NCBI GenBank assembly: GCA_934486735.1
Contig: CAKSQL010000013.1
Span: 1-64,000 of the forward strand
Length of the DNA stretch: 64,000 nt
Source: an uncultured Clostridia bacterium
Lineage (GTDB): Bacteria > Bacillota > Clostridia > UBA1381
Reading direction: 5' to 3'
Within the stretch, counting starts at the first letter, position 1. Every line of letters starts with the position of its first letter. The notes under the pieces are model-generated. The model worked only from the letters and a program-made list of their open reading frames with translations. It had not been told where the DNA came from and did no database searches. Positions 33,753-43,160 of this stretch are shown piece by piece. Position numbers and translations under genes: made by a program.

Positions 33753-35075
33753 GATAATTTTAAATTCGTTTCCGTAAACTGTCTTTGACGACAGCTTTAT
33801 ATCATGCTTTTCCCCATTTATATCAAGCTCGTAATCGCCGTAAAAGCCCTTGAATTTCGCGATGCCGTCACCATTGGTTTCGACTTCAACATCTGTTCTC
33901 CAAAGCTCGTTAAAGAGATAGTCCATTCTGTCATACGCCGGCTTCTTGCTCATATCAAAGCGCATCAGTCCGCCGCGGTACACATTCTCGCCCGAGCTCA
34001 TATCGCCCTGCGGCGCCCACGCGGCATAGCCGTCAACGAGATTCCAGTAAATTATTGCCTCCATCGATTTTTGGCTGAACCATATCTTATACAGCTCCTC
34101 CAGCAGGTCTGCTTGTATCAGCTCATCCTCTTTGTCGTTCGAATACGCCGGCAAAGTAATCTCTGTCACCTGCATTGGCTTGCCGAGTTTTTCATACTGG
34201 TCCATCACACTGAACAGCTGTCTCGGATTATATCTTACCTGCGCGCCGTCACGCTCGCCCTTTTCGTCTATGAAAACGTGATATTGCATTCCGACAGTAT
34301 CTATTCTCACGCCGCGCTCAAGCGCTGCCTTTATCATCAAATAGTATTCGCTGCGGTTGAATGCAAAATGCCCATACTCCCAAACCTGGGACGCTTCATT
34401 TATAATCAGCTCATTGTGCGGAAAATACTTCTTTGCCATCTCAAAATTCCAGTCGATTACATCGTCCGCTCTGAAAAAGTCATTTTCGTTCCAAATCGTA
34501 TGCGAGCAAAGCAGCTCGTTTATAACCTCCCAGCCATGAATTCTGTCCGAATAGCGCTCGGCAAGCTCCTTATATCTTTTCTCAAGCTTACGTTTCATAT
34601 CATCTACATCGTGCTTATCCACCCAGTCCGGCTGAAAATTGAAATATGTAAGACAATGCTCCTTCGGCGTTATGCCGTTTTTCTCGCAATATTCCAGACA
34701 AAGGTCAGGCGCAGGGCGTCTGTATACCTTGGGACTGTTTTTGTCAAATCTCGGCTTGCCCTGCTCCGGTTCAAGGTCACTCCAATAGAACGGGAGTGTC
34801 GCCTCGTTGAATATCTTTTTGAACGACTCTTTGTAGCAATCGTTCTTCTCTTTTGTTTCAAGTTCGTCAAGCATGAAAAGGTTTGCGCCGTATAAAAATT
34901 CATGCTTTTTCTGTTTTGCCTTGATTTTTACTCCGGCTATCGGATTGCCGTCCTTATCCTCCAAAGTTATCACCGCAAAACCCTTTCGATTCTGCTCTAT
35001 GCCATGCTCAACCCTGTCCGCCGTCTCCTCTCTGTACTTGTTAAAATACTTCATCACATCATCACGTCTGCTCAT
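33747..35075 (-). CDS. GH10 endo-beta-1,4-xylanase, intracellular type
   Basis: A 442-residue protein with no signal peptide. Residues 55-370 form the GH10 barrel: FYWSDLEPEQGK, the acid/base Glu187 in WEVINELL and the nucleophile Glu305 in VTEITLPA. An N-terminal segment (about 32-60) and a C-terminal beta segment (about 390-442) flank it. The cytoplasmic location suggests it cleaves imported xylo-oligosaccharides or aryl-xylosides. The stop codon TGA lies in the adjacent hairpin repeat. Tandemly oriented with the SDR, the RraA-like and the dehydratase genes on the minus strand, but separated from two of them by repeats. Confidence 0.92.
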   Translation of the reverse strand: MSRRDDVMKYFNKYREETADRVEHGIEQNRKGFAVITLEDKDGNPIAGVKIKAKQKKHEFLYGANLFMLDELETKEKNDCYKESFKKIFNEATLPFYWSDLEPEQGKPRFDKNSPKVYRRPAPDLCLEYCEKNGITPKEHCLTYFNFQPDWVDKHDVDDMKRKLEKRYKELAERYSDRIHGWEVINELLCSHTIWNENDFFRADDVIDWNFEMAKKYFPHNELIINEASQVWEYGHFAFNRSEYYLMIKAALERGVRIDTVGMQYHVFIDEKGERDGAQVRYNPRQLFSVMDQYEKLGKPMQVTEITLPAYSNDKEDELIQADLLEELYKIWFSQKSMEAIIYWNLVDGYAAWAPQGDMSSGENVYRGGLMRFDMSKKPAYDRMDYLFNELWRTDVEVETNGDGIAKFKGFYGDYELDINGEKHDIKLSSKTVYGNEFKIIV

Positions 35076-35110
35076 TTTTCTTCTCTCCTTATATTGTTAA
35101 AATTCATACA

Positions 35111-35839
35111 TTATAATTTCATTCCGCCGTCTATCGGCAAGTCTATTCCGGTTATATATCTTCCCTCGTCCGAGCAAAGCAGTAGTATTCCTCCGGCGCA
35201 GTCCTCCGCTTTGCCCGCAAAGCCGCAGGGTATGCCGGCAAGTACCTGCTTTTCGTATTCCTTGTCCGCAAGCGCGTCATAATTTCTCGGAGTCGCTATT
35301 ACACCCGGTGACATATTATTCACCGTTATTCCGAACGGCGCTAACTGCTTTGCAAGATTTGTCACCATATTCATCTGAGCCGCCTTTGTTGCGGCATATA
35401 CAATCATGTCCTTGTGCGGCTTATATTGCTGAACGCTGCCGACCGTCACAATCCTGCCCCAACCGTTTTTTTTCATATGCGGCGCATACTTTTGTATAAG
35501 CGCGAGCGAGCTTTTGAAGTTTATCTTCATCTGCTTGTCAAATTCCTCGCTTGTCACCTTGTCCCACGATTCTCGGTACTGGAGCGATGCATTCAAAACG
35601 AGAATATCCACGTCCCCGGTCTTCTTATACATCTCCTCCGCACAATTCTCATCCAAAAGATTGACATGCACCGGAACCGAATTTTCAATCTTGTCGCTTG
35701 CCGCCTTGCATTTTTCAAAGCTTGACGCTCCGTTTACAAACACTTTTGCTCCGCGCTCGGCAAGAGCCTTTGCCACAGCAAAGCCTATCCCTTGAGTCGA
35801 GCCTGTTACAAGCGCGGTTTTTCCGCTTAAATCAAACAT
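35111..35839 (-). CDS. Short-chain dehydrogenase/reductase
   Basis: A 242-residue classical SDR. The cofactor motif TGSTQGIG is at residues 12-19, NAS near 83, the catalytic Ser is in TVGSVQQY and the YAATK motif follows. The C-terminal GIDLPIDGG is typical. The closest named types are 3-oxoacyl-ACP reductase and gluconate 5-dehydrogenase. Given the sugar-acid dehydratase upstream and the xylanase downstream, a sugar or sugar-acid oxidoreductase is more likely than fatty-acid synthesis. The xylanase ATG follows 35 bases after its stop. Confidence 0.9.
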   Translation of the reverse strand: MFDLSGKTALVTGSTQGIGFAVAKALAERGAKVFVNGASSFEKCKAASDKIENSVPVHVNLLDENCAEEMYKKTGDVDILVLNASLQYRESWDKVTSEEFDKQMKINFKSSLALIQKYAPHMKKNGWGRIVTVGSVQQYKPHKDMIVYAATKAAQMNMVTNLAKQLAPFGITVNNMSPGVIATPRNYDALADKEYEKQVLAGIPCGFAGKAEDCAGGILLLCSDEGRYITGIDLPIDGGMKL

Positions 35840-35879
35840 ATTTATTATTCCTTTCCCTGTCGTATGACATAAAATTCAA

Positions 35880-36246
35880 GTCTGAAAGAAAATCGTTCGC
35901 AAGTAGCTGCTTTGCAGTGAGTGGTTGCGCGCGAGTCCAAATTTCTAATTTGGCAACGAGTGCTATGCAACCGCGTTCTAAATCTCCGGTTTAGGTAACG
36001 CCACTGCTCTGTACGCCGGTACTTCTCACTGCGGTTCGGTCACTGAACGGCTCTGACAATTCACTGAATTGTCATTCACTACCGTTCAGCCGCTTCGCTC
36101 CCCCGAACAAAAAGTAGTGCTATGGGCGATTTTATTCAGACTGTAAGTCTGAAAGAAAATTGTTCAGATTGCCGTTTGAAAAAGCGACGACGTACGTGGG
36201 TACTTCGAGCTTTTGAAAATGGTGAGATGGACAATTTTATTCAGAC
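35880..36246. repeat. Array C of the GTAC-loop hairpin repeat, with a large multi-hairpin unit
   Basis: Unit C1 (35880-36141) has the family's outer arms (GTCTGAAAGAAAATCG / CGATTTTATTCAGAC) and a core CTGTAC-GCCG-GTACTTC. It is expanded to 262 bp by extra stem-loops: CCAAATT-TCT-AATTTGG, CTAAA...TTTAG and GACAATT-CACT-GAATTGTC. Unit C2 (36147-36246) is a standard 100-bp hairpin almost identical to unit B2. The array fills the 415-bp gap between the SDR start and the dehydratase end, 9 bases beyond the latter's stop. No open frame of interest. Confidence 0.85.
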
Positions 36247-36254
36247 TTACTTTA

Positions 36255-37622
36255 TCAGCTCCATTCGCGGTCATTTGCCCATTCATTATCCCACATAGAG
36301 GTATCACCCCACACCTCGGGATATTTTTCGTGCATATGCTCTTTTATAAGTTCTTCATTAAGGCTATCAATGCCGAGTCCCGGCTTATCGGGAACATTTG
36401 CAAAACCATCTTTAATAAGCGGATTGTCAATACCGATTGCAAGGTCATTCCACCATGGAATATCAACTGAATGAAATTCAACCGCCAAAATATTTTGAAC
36501 CGCTGCTGCCGCATGAATCGCAGCCATGCATGCAATCGGGCTTTCCGCCATATGAATCGCCATTGCGATTCCGTACTTATCGCACATATCACCCAGCTTT
36601 TTCATCTCCATCGCTCCGCCTATCGTGAGCATATCGGGATGCACCACCGACACGCCGCCGCACTCCATGAGCGGTCTGAAATTCTCGGCAAGGAAGATGT
36701 CCTCACCGGTGCATATCGGCACATTGCAGGCATGTGAGATTTTTTCGAAATGCTTGGTATAGTTCCATGGCGCGATGTCCTCAATCCATGCAATATTATA
36801 TTTTTCAAGCTGTTTTGCGAACATTATGCAGTCCTCGATGCACACATGTCCGAAATGGTCTATCGCAAGCGGCACTTCATAGCCGATTACATCTCTCACC
36901 TGCTTTACATAGTCCTCCAAATAATCCATGCCCTTTTGAGTCATATGTATCCCGGTTGCATGGTGCGGAATTGTAAAGGTCTCGTAGTTCTTGCCGAGCA
37001 TCATGTCCATGTCAACCGAACCCTTTTGATGATTGATTGCTTTCATCGAATACTTTTTTATATCCTCCAAAAAGCCGAGCGGCGCATTGAGACAGCCCGG
37101 TTCATCGAGCATAAGCTCTATGCCCAAATCCATTTTGAGAAAGGTAAATCCCTGCTCCATGCGCTTTTTAAGTGCGTGACCCATATCGGTGCCGGTGTGC
37201 TTTCCGTCAACATCGGTATCGCAATACATGCGCACTTTATTACGGAATTTTCCCCCGAGCAGCTGCCAAAGAGGAACACCCCATGCCTTTCCCGCAAGAT
37301 CCCAAAGCGCAATTTCTATTCCGGACACGCCTCCGCCCTGTCTGGAATGTCCGCCAAATTGCTTTATCCGACGGAAAATTTTATCGACATTGCATGGATT
37401 TTCGCCGACTATTCTCGACTTTAGCATAAGCGCATAAGTCGCACTCGATGCGTCTCTGACCTCGCCATAGCCGACAATTCCCTGGTTGGTGTAAATCTTA
37501 ATCAGCGGACAGTGCTTCGGCGCGCCGTTGATATTCGCCACACGCAAATCGGTAATTTTAAGCTCCGACGGAGACGAGCATGTGTTTACATTCTCCTCGA
37601 TTGTTTCAAGAATATTTTTCAC
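36255..37622 (-). CDS. Enolase-superfamily sugar-acid dehydratase (mandelate racemase/muconate lactonizing type)
   Basis: A 455-residue protein. The capping domain is residues 20-140 and the barrel carries the acid/base and metal set. K163xD165 is in FLKMDLG, the metal ligands are Asp255 (AIDHFG), Glu281 (WIEDIAPW) and Glu307 (TGEDIF), and His357 (AIHMAES) is on the other face. This arrangement fits acid-sugar dehydratases (D-galactonate/mannonate-like). They remove water from an aldonic acid to give a 2-keto-3-deoxy acid, which an aldolase could split. It is the first gene of the minus-strand sugar set; divergent from an AraC regulator that likely controls it. Confidence 0.88.
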   Translation of the reverse strand: MKNILETIEENVNTCSSPSELKITDLRVANINGAPKHCPLIKIYTNQGIVGYGEVRDASSATYALMLKSRIVGENPCNVDKIFRRIKQFGGHSRQGGGVSGIEIALWDLAGKAWGVPLWQLLGGKFRNKVRMYCDTDVDGKHTGTDMGHALKKRMEQGFTFLKMDLGIELMLDEPGCLNAPLGFLEDIKKYSMKAINHQKGSVDMDMMLGKNYETFTIPHHATGIHMTQKGMDYLEDYVKQVRDVIGYEVPLAIDHFGHVCIEDCIMFAKQLEKYNIAWIEDIAPWNYTKHFEKISHACNVPICTGEDIFLAENFRPLMECGGVSVVHPDMLTIGGAMEMKKLGDMCDKYGIAMAIHMAESPIACMAAIHAAAAVQNILAVEFHSVDIPWWNDLAIGIDNPLIKDGFANVPDKPGLGIDSLNEELIKEHMHEKYPEVWGDTSMWDNEWANDREWS

Positions 37623-37750
37623 TTTGTTTTCTCTCCTCGCTTGACAATTCTTATTATCAATGTTATTATATACTTATATCGGCACATTTGTCATCAAATA
37701 TATTTCCCATGATGTCAAATATATTTTCCGATAATGAACGGAGATTAATA

Positions 37751-38623
37751 ATGGCTTACGGAGAACATTTCATCACAAACGAAAGCCGTCACAAAGTTTT
37801 CAGAATATATCATTCGACCGTCGAGCCGGGCAAGCGCGTATACCGCGCACACCATCACACCGCCTTTGAGATATCCACGCTTATCGTGGGCGCGGGGATA
37901 TACAACATCAAGCCGCACGAATACAATTTTCATTCGGGTGATGTTTTTGTGCTTTCGAGCGATGAGGAGCACTGCCTAACCGAGATAACGAGCCGCGAGC
38001 CGCTGAATCTTTTGAATATTCAATTCGAACCTATATTTATATGGTCGGATTCGGGCAGTATTTCCGACTCCAATCTGCTGAAAATATTTTTTGACCGAAA
38101 CAAAAATTTTCAAAATATGCTGCCGCGCGAAAATCCGGCAACACAAAAAATAAGAAATCTGATTTTGGAAATTTATGAAGAATTCGAAAAACAGGACAGT
38201 GAATATCTGCTGATGGCGAGGATAAAGCTGATGAGCGTTCTGATATCGCTGCTGCGCGATTTTAACTATGTGAATACCGGCAGCAGCTACGAATACAAAT
38301 GCGAAAATCTGACCTATCTCGGCAATGCCATAAACTACATCAATGACAGTCCCGAGCATCCTTTCACCCTGGACGAGCTTGCCGACATAGCAAAGATGAG
38401 CCGCAGCCGTTTCTGCACCATGTTCAAAAAGTACAACGGCGTTACACCATGGGAGTATATCACGATAAAGCGAATCGACAAGTCGATTGAACTTTTAAAA
38501 TCGACCGAGTTGACAAAGCTTGAAATCGCATGTCTTTGCGGCTTTAACAACACAGCGAATTTTTACCGCGCCTTTAAAAAGCTCACCGGCAAAACTCCGT
38601 CGGACTATGCCGAAAGGCATTAG
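37751..38623 (+). CDS. AraC family transcriptional regulator
   Basis: A protein of about 290 residues. The N-terminal cupin (HHHTAFEISTLIVGAGIYNI, then FHSGDVFVLSSDEEH) should bind a sugar ligand. The C-terminal two HTH motifs are FTLDELADIAKMSRSRFCTMFKKYNGVTPWEYI and LEIACLCGFNNTANFYRAFKK. The ATG at 37751 has GGAG 8 bases upstream; longer in-frame starts reach into the dehydratase gene and are rejected. Divergent from the dehydratase, its likely target. Its stop overlaps the next, convergent AraC gene by 4 bases. Confidence 0.92.
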   Translation: MAYGEHFITNESRHKVFRIYHSTVEPGKRVYRAHHHTAFEISTLIVGAGIYNIKPHEYNFHSGDVFVLSSDEEHCLTEITSREPLNLLNIQFEPIFIWSDSGSISDSNLLKIFFDRNKNFQNMLPRENPATQKIRNLILEIYEEFEKQDSEYLLMARIKLMSVLISLLRDFNYVNTGSSYEYKCENLTYLGNAINYINDSPEHPFTLDELADIAKMSRSRFCTMFKKYNGVTPWEYITIKRIDKSIELLKSTELTKLEIACLCGFNNTANFYRAFKKLTGKTPSDYAERH

Positions 38624-39495
38624 CGGTGCGCGTCCGACTTTTTTGCAAGCTCCGAAAAGCTTATGCCCATAATCTTTTTGAACAATCTGCTCATGTACGC
38701 AGGGTCGTCGAAACCGAGCTGATATGCGATATCTTTCAGCTTCATTCCGTACACCGTCGCCATTTCCGCCGCCGTTCTTATTTTATATTCGTTCGCAAAT
38801 TCGATTATGCTTTTCCCGGTGGCATTTTTAAACAGATTTTGCATATACCCCTCCGATATTCCCATTTTATCTGCCAATTCGGGTATGGCTATCCGCTCGC
38901 TTAAATGCTCGGAAATATATTTTCTGATACACTCGGCATACATTTTTTGCCCCGGCGGCAGCTTGGAATTATCCAACTCATTTATCACAATGTCCGACAC
39001 CTCGGCACACAGTGCATACCAATCCGCCGCGGCGCGCAATTTATCGGACGGATAAATCGAATTATAATACACCGCTATCTTTTTAATCCTCGAAAGCAGC
39101 GAATTGTATTCACCGCCCCCAAGCTTTAAATCCGGGGGCAGCAGGAATGTATTTTCCTTTACAAGCTCTCTTTTAAGTTCGCCCAAATCATAAGTATTTT
39201 CATACCTTGTAAGCCTGTAACCCACATCAACCCCAACCGTTGTGTGGCATTGTATTTCGCCTTTGTATGCAGATGTTCGGTAGGCTGTGTCCGAGGTCAT
39301 CACATGCAGCGCGTGCGGCATTAAAATATGCTTTTTGCCGCCGTATTCCTCGCACAAAATCCTCCCGCTCTCCATCACGCATATTTCAATATAGTTTTTC
39401 CTGTTTTTAAACTCGTTTTTATATTCGCTTACCGACACCGAGCAGCAAAACAAAAATCTCGGCACCGTTTCCAATTCAATTTTATAAAAGCACAT
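38620..39495 (-). CDS. AraC family transcriptional regulator
   Basis: A 291-residue regulator. The N-terminal half is a divergent cupin-like sensor (ESGRILCEEYGGKKHILMPHALHVM). The C-terminal AraC domain has both HTHs: IAIPELADKMGISEGYMQNLFKNATG and LKDIAYQLGFDDPAYMSRLFKK. It is divergent from the GH127 gene at 39623 across a 127-bp region and so is the likely activator of that gene. The start may be the ATG at 39495; no strong ribosome site is seen. Confidence 0.9.
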   Translation of the reverse strand: MCFYKIELETVPRFLFCCSVSVSEYKNEFKNRKNYIEICVMESGRILCEEYGGKKHILMPHALHVMTSDTAYRTSAYKGEIQCHTTVGVDVGYRLTRYENTYDLGELKRELVKENTFLLPPDLKLGGGEYNSLLSRIKKIAVYYNSIYPSDKLRAAADWYALCAEVSDIVINELDNSKLPPGQKMYAECIRKYISEHLSERIAIPELADKMGISEGYMQNLFKNATGKSIIEFANEYKIRTAAEMATVYGMKLKDIAYQLGFDDPAYMSRLFKKIMGISFSELAKKSDAHR

Positions 39496-39563
39496 TTTTC
39501 GGTCACCCCAAAATTATTATAACATTTTATATAAGAATTGTCCATATATATCATCATAAAACA

Positions 39564-39591
39564 TTTACTTTTTTTCGATGTGAGATATAAT
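39564..39591 (+). promoter_or_regulatory. Candidate promoter of the GH127 gene
   Basis: TTTACT (39564-39569), a 16-bp spacer and TATAAT (39586-39591). An imperfect -35 box is consistent with an activator-dependent promoter. A GGAGG site precedes the ATG at 39623. Confidence 0.6.
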
Positions 39592-39622
39592 ATCATTATC
39601 AATATATCAGGAGGTAACACAA

Positions 39623-41557
39623 ATGAACTATGCAAAGCTGAAAAGCTATCCTCTCGGGAGCATAACCGCGGAAGGTTTTCTGCGAGAGCAGCTTATGAAA
39701 AACAAGGACGGAATGGGCGGTCATTTGGACGAGCTTGAACCGGGCGTTATCCGCGACCCGTTTATCAACAGAACGCATGTCGGCGGTTGGACCGATGTCG
39801 ACCAGGCAGGCTGGGGTGCGGAGATATCCGGAAATTATTGGTCGGGACTGATTGAGCTTGCCTTTTCTCTCAACGACAAAGAGCTGATCGAAAAGGTGAC
39901 AAATTGGGTAGACACCATGATGAAGTATCAGCGCGAGGACGGATATCTGGGCACATACACGACCAACATGCTGGAGGACTACAACGCCTGGGGAACAAGC
40001 TGCGCGATGCGCGGGCTTATCGCATTTTGGGAGGCAACCAGCAGGCGCGATGTGCTTGACGCGGTCTATCGCTGCATGCTTTGGTTCTGCAACAACTGGG
40101 CAGGCGACAACAAAACTGTCTATGCCGGTCCGCTCTTAATCGAGCCGATGGTTTTTTGCTATTACCACACCGGCGACGAGCGGCTCATAAAATTTGCCGA
40201 GGAATATTCCGACTATCTCTGCAAGCACGATATATTTATGATATCATGCAAATCATTTTTGGAAAAAGGACTTCAATACAATTCCGAGCATACCGCCGGG
40301 ATGGGCGTAAATTCAAGACTGCCGGCGGTTTTATACACCGCTGTCGGAAACCACGATTATCTTAAAGCGTCGGAAAAAATATTGGACGAGCTGCACCAAA
40401 AGGCAACTCACATCTCCGGCTCACCGGTCTCGGTGAATGAATATCTCGCACCCGTTTCATCGACCGCCGAAACCGAGTATTGCTCATATGCGTTTTACAA
40501 CGAGACATACTTTTACATGAGCTATATCACAGGCAAATCCAAGTACGGCGACCGGCTCGAGGAAATGTTCTACAACGGCGCGCAAGGCGCGCGGAAAAAG
40601 GATGAGCGCGCAATAGCTTACCTAAGCTCGCCGAATCAAATCTATGCCACAAGATGCTCCTCGCCCGCTTTCGGCGACATGCAGGTCTATGCTCCCTGCT
40701 ATCCGACCGCCTGCTGTCCGGTCAACGCCGTTGCGGTTTTGGGGAATTTTGTAAGGTCGATGATGCTCGATGGCAAGGACGGCAGCGTGTACATGAATGT
40801 CTACGGGCCTTGCAGGCTGAATCACAACGGAATTGAAATTGAAGAAATAACCGAATATCCTTTCCGAAACAAGGTTGATTTTGTCATCCGCTGCGACAGA
40901 CAATTCGATATTTATCTTAGAATCCCCGAGTGGTGCAGCGAATATCAAATCAGCGTAAACGGCGAAAAAACAAGTGCCGAAAAAAACGCCGACGGATTTG
41001 CAAAAGTCAGCGGCAATTGGAAAAACGGCGATACAATCTCGATAGTATTCACCGAGGAAATCAAGGTTATACGCGTTGACGACAGCGACGGAGCGGCAAA
41101 GTTCCCGATTGCAATAAAGCGCGGCGCACTACTCTATTCGCTGCATATAAAAGAAATCTGGAACGAATATCCCGGCAATCCGATTACGCCGCTCCCCGAC
41201 GGCTGGAGCTGGTTTGAAGCGCTGCCTTATTATGAAGAATCGGACTGCCCGGATCCGCGTGAGCGTCTCGGCTTAAATCGAAATCAGTTAAGCTGGAATG
41301 TGGCTTTGAGCGAGAATCTGAACCCCGACGATATTTCGGTCGAGTTTGTCGAAACGGACGGATATGTTTGGGAAAATCCGAAAATAAAGCTGCATTTAAA
41401 GGGCTATAAAGCGCCGTATCTCTGCGCGCCGTACCCGACAAAAACCTTTGAGCCGTTCGGCGCAAAGCAGACAGTCACGCACGAGGTTGAGCTGACACTT
41501 GTCCCCTACGGCTGCACAAATTTGAGAATTACATATTTCCCGATAGCGGACATATAA
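39623..41557 (+). CDS. GH127 beta-L-arabinofuranosidase-like enzyme
   Basis: A 644-residue cytoplasmic protein (no signal peptide) with the (alpha/alpha)6 barrel of GH127 (DUF1680) and C-terminal beta domains. The zinc and cysteine-nucleophile set of HypBA1 is conserved: Glu285 and Cys287 in ETEYCSYAF, and Cys364-Cys365 in TACCPVNA. Such enzymes remove beta-L-arabinofuranose from plant hydroxyproline-rich glycans or related oligosaccharides. Monocistronic with its own promoter and a strong terminator. The neighbouring AraC gene is divergent. Sugar specificity within GH127 and relatives is not certain. Confidence 0.9.
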   Translation: MNYAKLKSYPLGSITAEGFLREQLMKNKDGMGGHLDELEPGVIRDPFINRTHVGGWTDVDQAGWGAEISGNYWSGLIELAFSLNDKELIEKVTNWVDTMMKYQREDGYLGTYTTNMLEDYNAWGTSCAMRGLIAFWEATSRRDVLDAVYRCMLWFCNNWAGDNKTVYAGPLLIEPMVFCYYHTGDERLIKFAEEYSDYLCKHDIFMISCKSFLEKGLQYNSEHTAGMGVNSRLPAVLYTAVGNHDYLKASEKILDELHQKATHISGSPVSVNEYLAPVSSTAETEYCSYAFYNETYFYMSYITGKSKYGDRLEEMFYNGAQGARKKDERAIAYLSSPNQIYATRCSSPAFGDMQVYAPCYPTACCPVNAVAVLGNFVRSMMLDGKDGSVYMNVYGPCRLNHNGIEIEEITEYPFRNKVDFVIRCDRQFDIYLRIPEWCSEYQISVNGEKTSAEKNADGFAKVSGNWKNGDTISIVFTEEIKVIRVDDSDGAAKFPIAIKRGALLYSLHIKEIWNEYPGNPITPLPDGWSWFEALPYYEESDCPDPRERLGLNRNQLSWNVALSENLNPDDISVEFVETDGYVWENPKIKLHLKGYKAPYLCAPYPTKTFEPFGAKQTVTHEVELTLVPYGCTNLRITYFPIADI

Positions 41558-41633
41558 AATATTCTCAAGGGAAAAAACTTTTGATAAAACCTGAGTCTGC
41601 GAACGCAGGATTAACATTTCCCACACAAAAACA

Positions 41634-41675
41634 GGCGGCAATCCGAATTTTTGTCGGATTGCCGCCCGTTTTTTA
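41634..41675. terminator. Bidirectional terminator between GH127 gene and argH
   Basis: A perfect 13-bp stem GGCGGCAATCCGA / TCGGATTGCCGCC with a 7-nt loop, flanked by A5 on the left and T6 on the right. Confidence 0.9.
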
Positions 41676-43067
41676 TAAGTTGCTTACTTTTTCTCGTATC
41701 TTTTCAATCGCCTTTGCGACCGTTTCCGCCGCCGGACCGCCGATAACTTTTCTGTCGCTGACGCATGTATGCATGCTTATAGCGTCATAAATATCATCAT
41801 CTATGATATCGGAAAAGCTTTTTAACTCCTCAATCGACAATTCATCAAGAGCCTTATCATGCTCGATTGCATAGAACACCATTCTGCCGACAACGCTGTG
41901 CGCCTCGCGGAAGGGCAGACCCTTTTTTACCAAATAATCCGCCGCATCGGTCGCATTGGTAAATCCGCCCTTTGCGCCATTAAGCATTGTATCCTTATTC
42001 ACTTTCATTGTCGAAAGCATATCGCAAAACACCGGCAGGCAAAGCTTGACAGTGTCGAGCGCGTCAAAAATCGGTTCCTTGTCCTCCTGCATATCCTTAT
42101 TATATGCAAGCGGCAGACCTTTCATGGTTGTCAAGAGTCCCATTAAATGTCCGTAAACTCTGCCTGTTTTTCCGCGTATCAGTTCGGCAACGTCCGGATT
42201 CTTCTTCTGCGGCATAATCGACGAGCCGGTCGAAAATGCGTCATCCATTTCCACAAACGAAAATTCATGGCTTGACCAGAGTATGAGTTCCTCACAAAAA
42301 CGGCTCAAATGCATCATCACAAGCGACAGGCAGCCTGCAAGCTCTATCACAAAGTCCCTGTCCGAAACACCGTCGAGCGAATTTAATGTAACTCCGTCAA
42401 AGCCCAGTTCCTCTGCCACATATTCGCGGTCTAAGGGATATGTCGTGGCGGCAAGCGCGCCCGAGCCGAGCGGCATCACATTGGTGCGCCTTTTGCAATC
42501 CGAGAGCCTGTCCAAATCGCGGTAAAACATTTCGGCATACGCGCACAGATGATGCGCAAATGTTATCGGCTGCGCCTTTTGCAAATGTGTATAACCCGGC
42601 ATAACCGTCGTTTTATGCTCCTCGGCAAGCTTTAAAATAACATCCTCGGCATGAACGAGCATTTTTTTAACCTCGTCAATCTCGTCCATTAGATACATTC
42701 TTATATCGAGCGCCACCTGGTCGTTGCGGCTTCTGCCGGTGTGAAGTCTCTTGCCTGCGTCGCCTATTCTCTCGGTCAGAATTTTTTCGATATTCATATG
42801 TATATCCTCGGCATCGGTTTCAAACTCGACCTTGCCTGCCTCGATATCCGAAAGTATTCCCAAAAGTCCGTCAACAATCTTTTCCGAATCCTCTTTCGGG
42901 ATTATGCCCTGCTTGCCGAGCATTTTTGCATGTGCAATGCTCCCTCTTATATCCTGGCGATACATTCGCGCGTCAAATCGTATCGATGAATTGAAATCAT
43001 CCACTTCCTTATCGGTGCTTTTCTGAAAGCGTCCGCCCCATAATTTTGCCAACTGCTTCTCCTCCAA
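41673..43067 (-). CDS. argH: Argininosuccinate lyase
   Basis: A 464-residue enzyme of standard length. It splits argininosuccinate into arginine and fumarate, the last step of arginine synthesis. The fumarase-superfamily signature GSSIMPQKKNPD (around residues 277-288) holds the catalytic Ser loop, and TGRSRNDQVALD and GYTHLQKAQP are also conserved. Preceded by argG with a 93-bp gap that contains a long-range hairpin (TGCGGCAAGG / CCCTGCCGCA) and an ATAATTGCATAATTATAC stretch that may be an additional ArgR-like site. Confidence 0.97.
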   Translation of the reverse strand: MEEKQLAKLWGGRFQKSTDKEVDDFNSSIRFDARMYRQDIRGSIAHAKMLGKQGIIPKEDSEKIVDGLLGILSDIEAGKVEFETDAEDIHMNIEKILTERIGDAGKRLHTGRSRNDQVALDIRMYLMDEIDEVKKMLVHAEDVILKLAEEHKTTVMPGYTHLQKAQPITFAHHLCAYAEMFYRDLDRLSDCKRRTNVMPLGSGALAATTYPLDREYVAEELGFDGVTLNSLDGVSDRDFVIELAGCLSLVMMHLSRFCEELILWSSHEFSFVEMDDAFSTGSSIMPQKKNPDVAELIRGKTGRVYGHLMGLLTTMKGLPLAYNKDMQEDKEPIFDALDTVKLCLPVFCDMLSTMKVNKDTMLNGAKGGFTNATDAADYLVKKGLPFREAHSVVGRMVFYAIEHDKALDELSIEELKSFSDIIDDDIYDAISMHTCVSDRKVIGGPAAETVAKAIEKIREKVSNL

Positions 43068-43160
43068 TCAAAAAATGAAAAATGCGGCAAGGATTGCATA
43101 ATTGCATAATTATACAAATCGGCTTTTACAAGACCTTTTCCCTGCCGCAGGTTTATTCAA

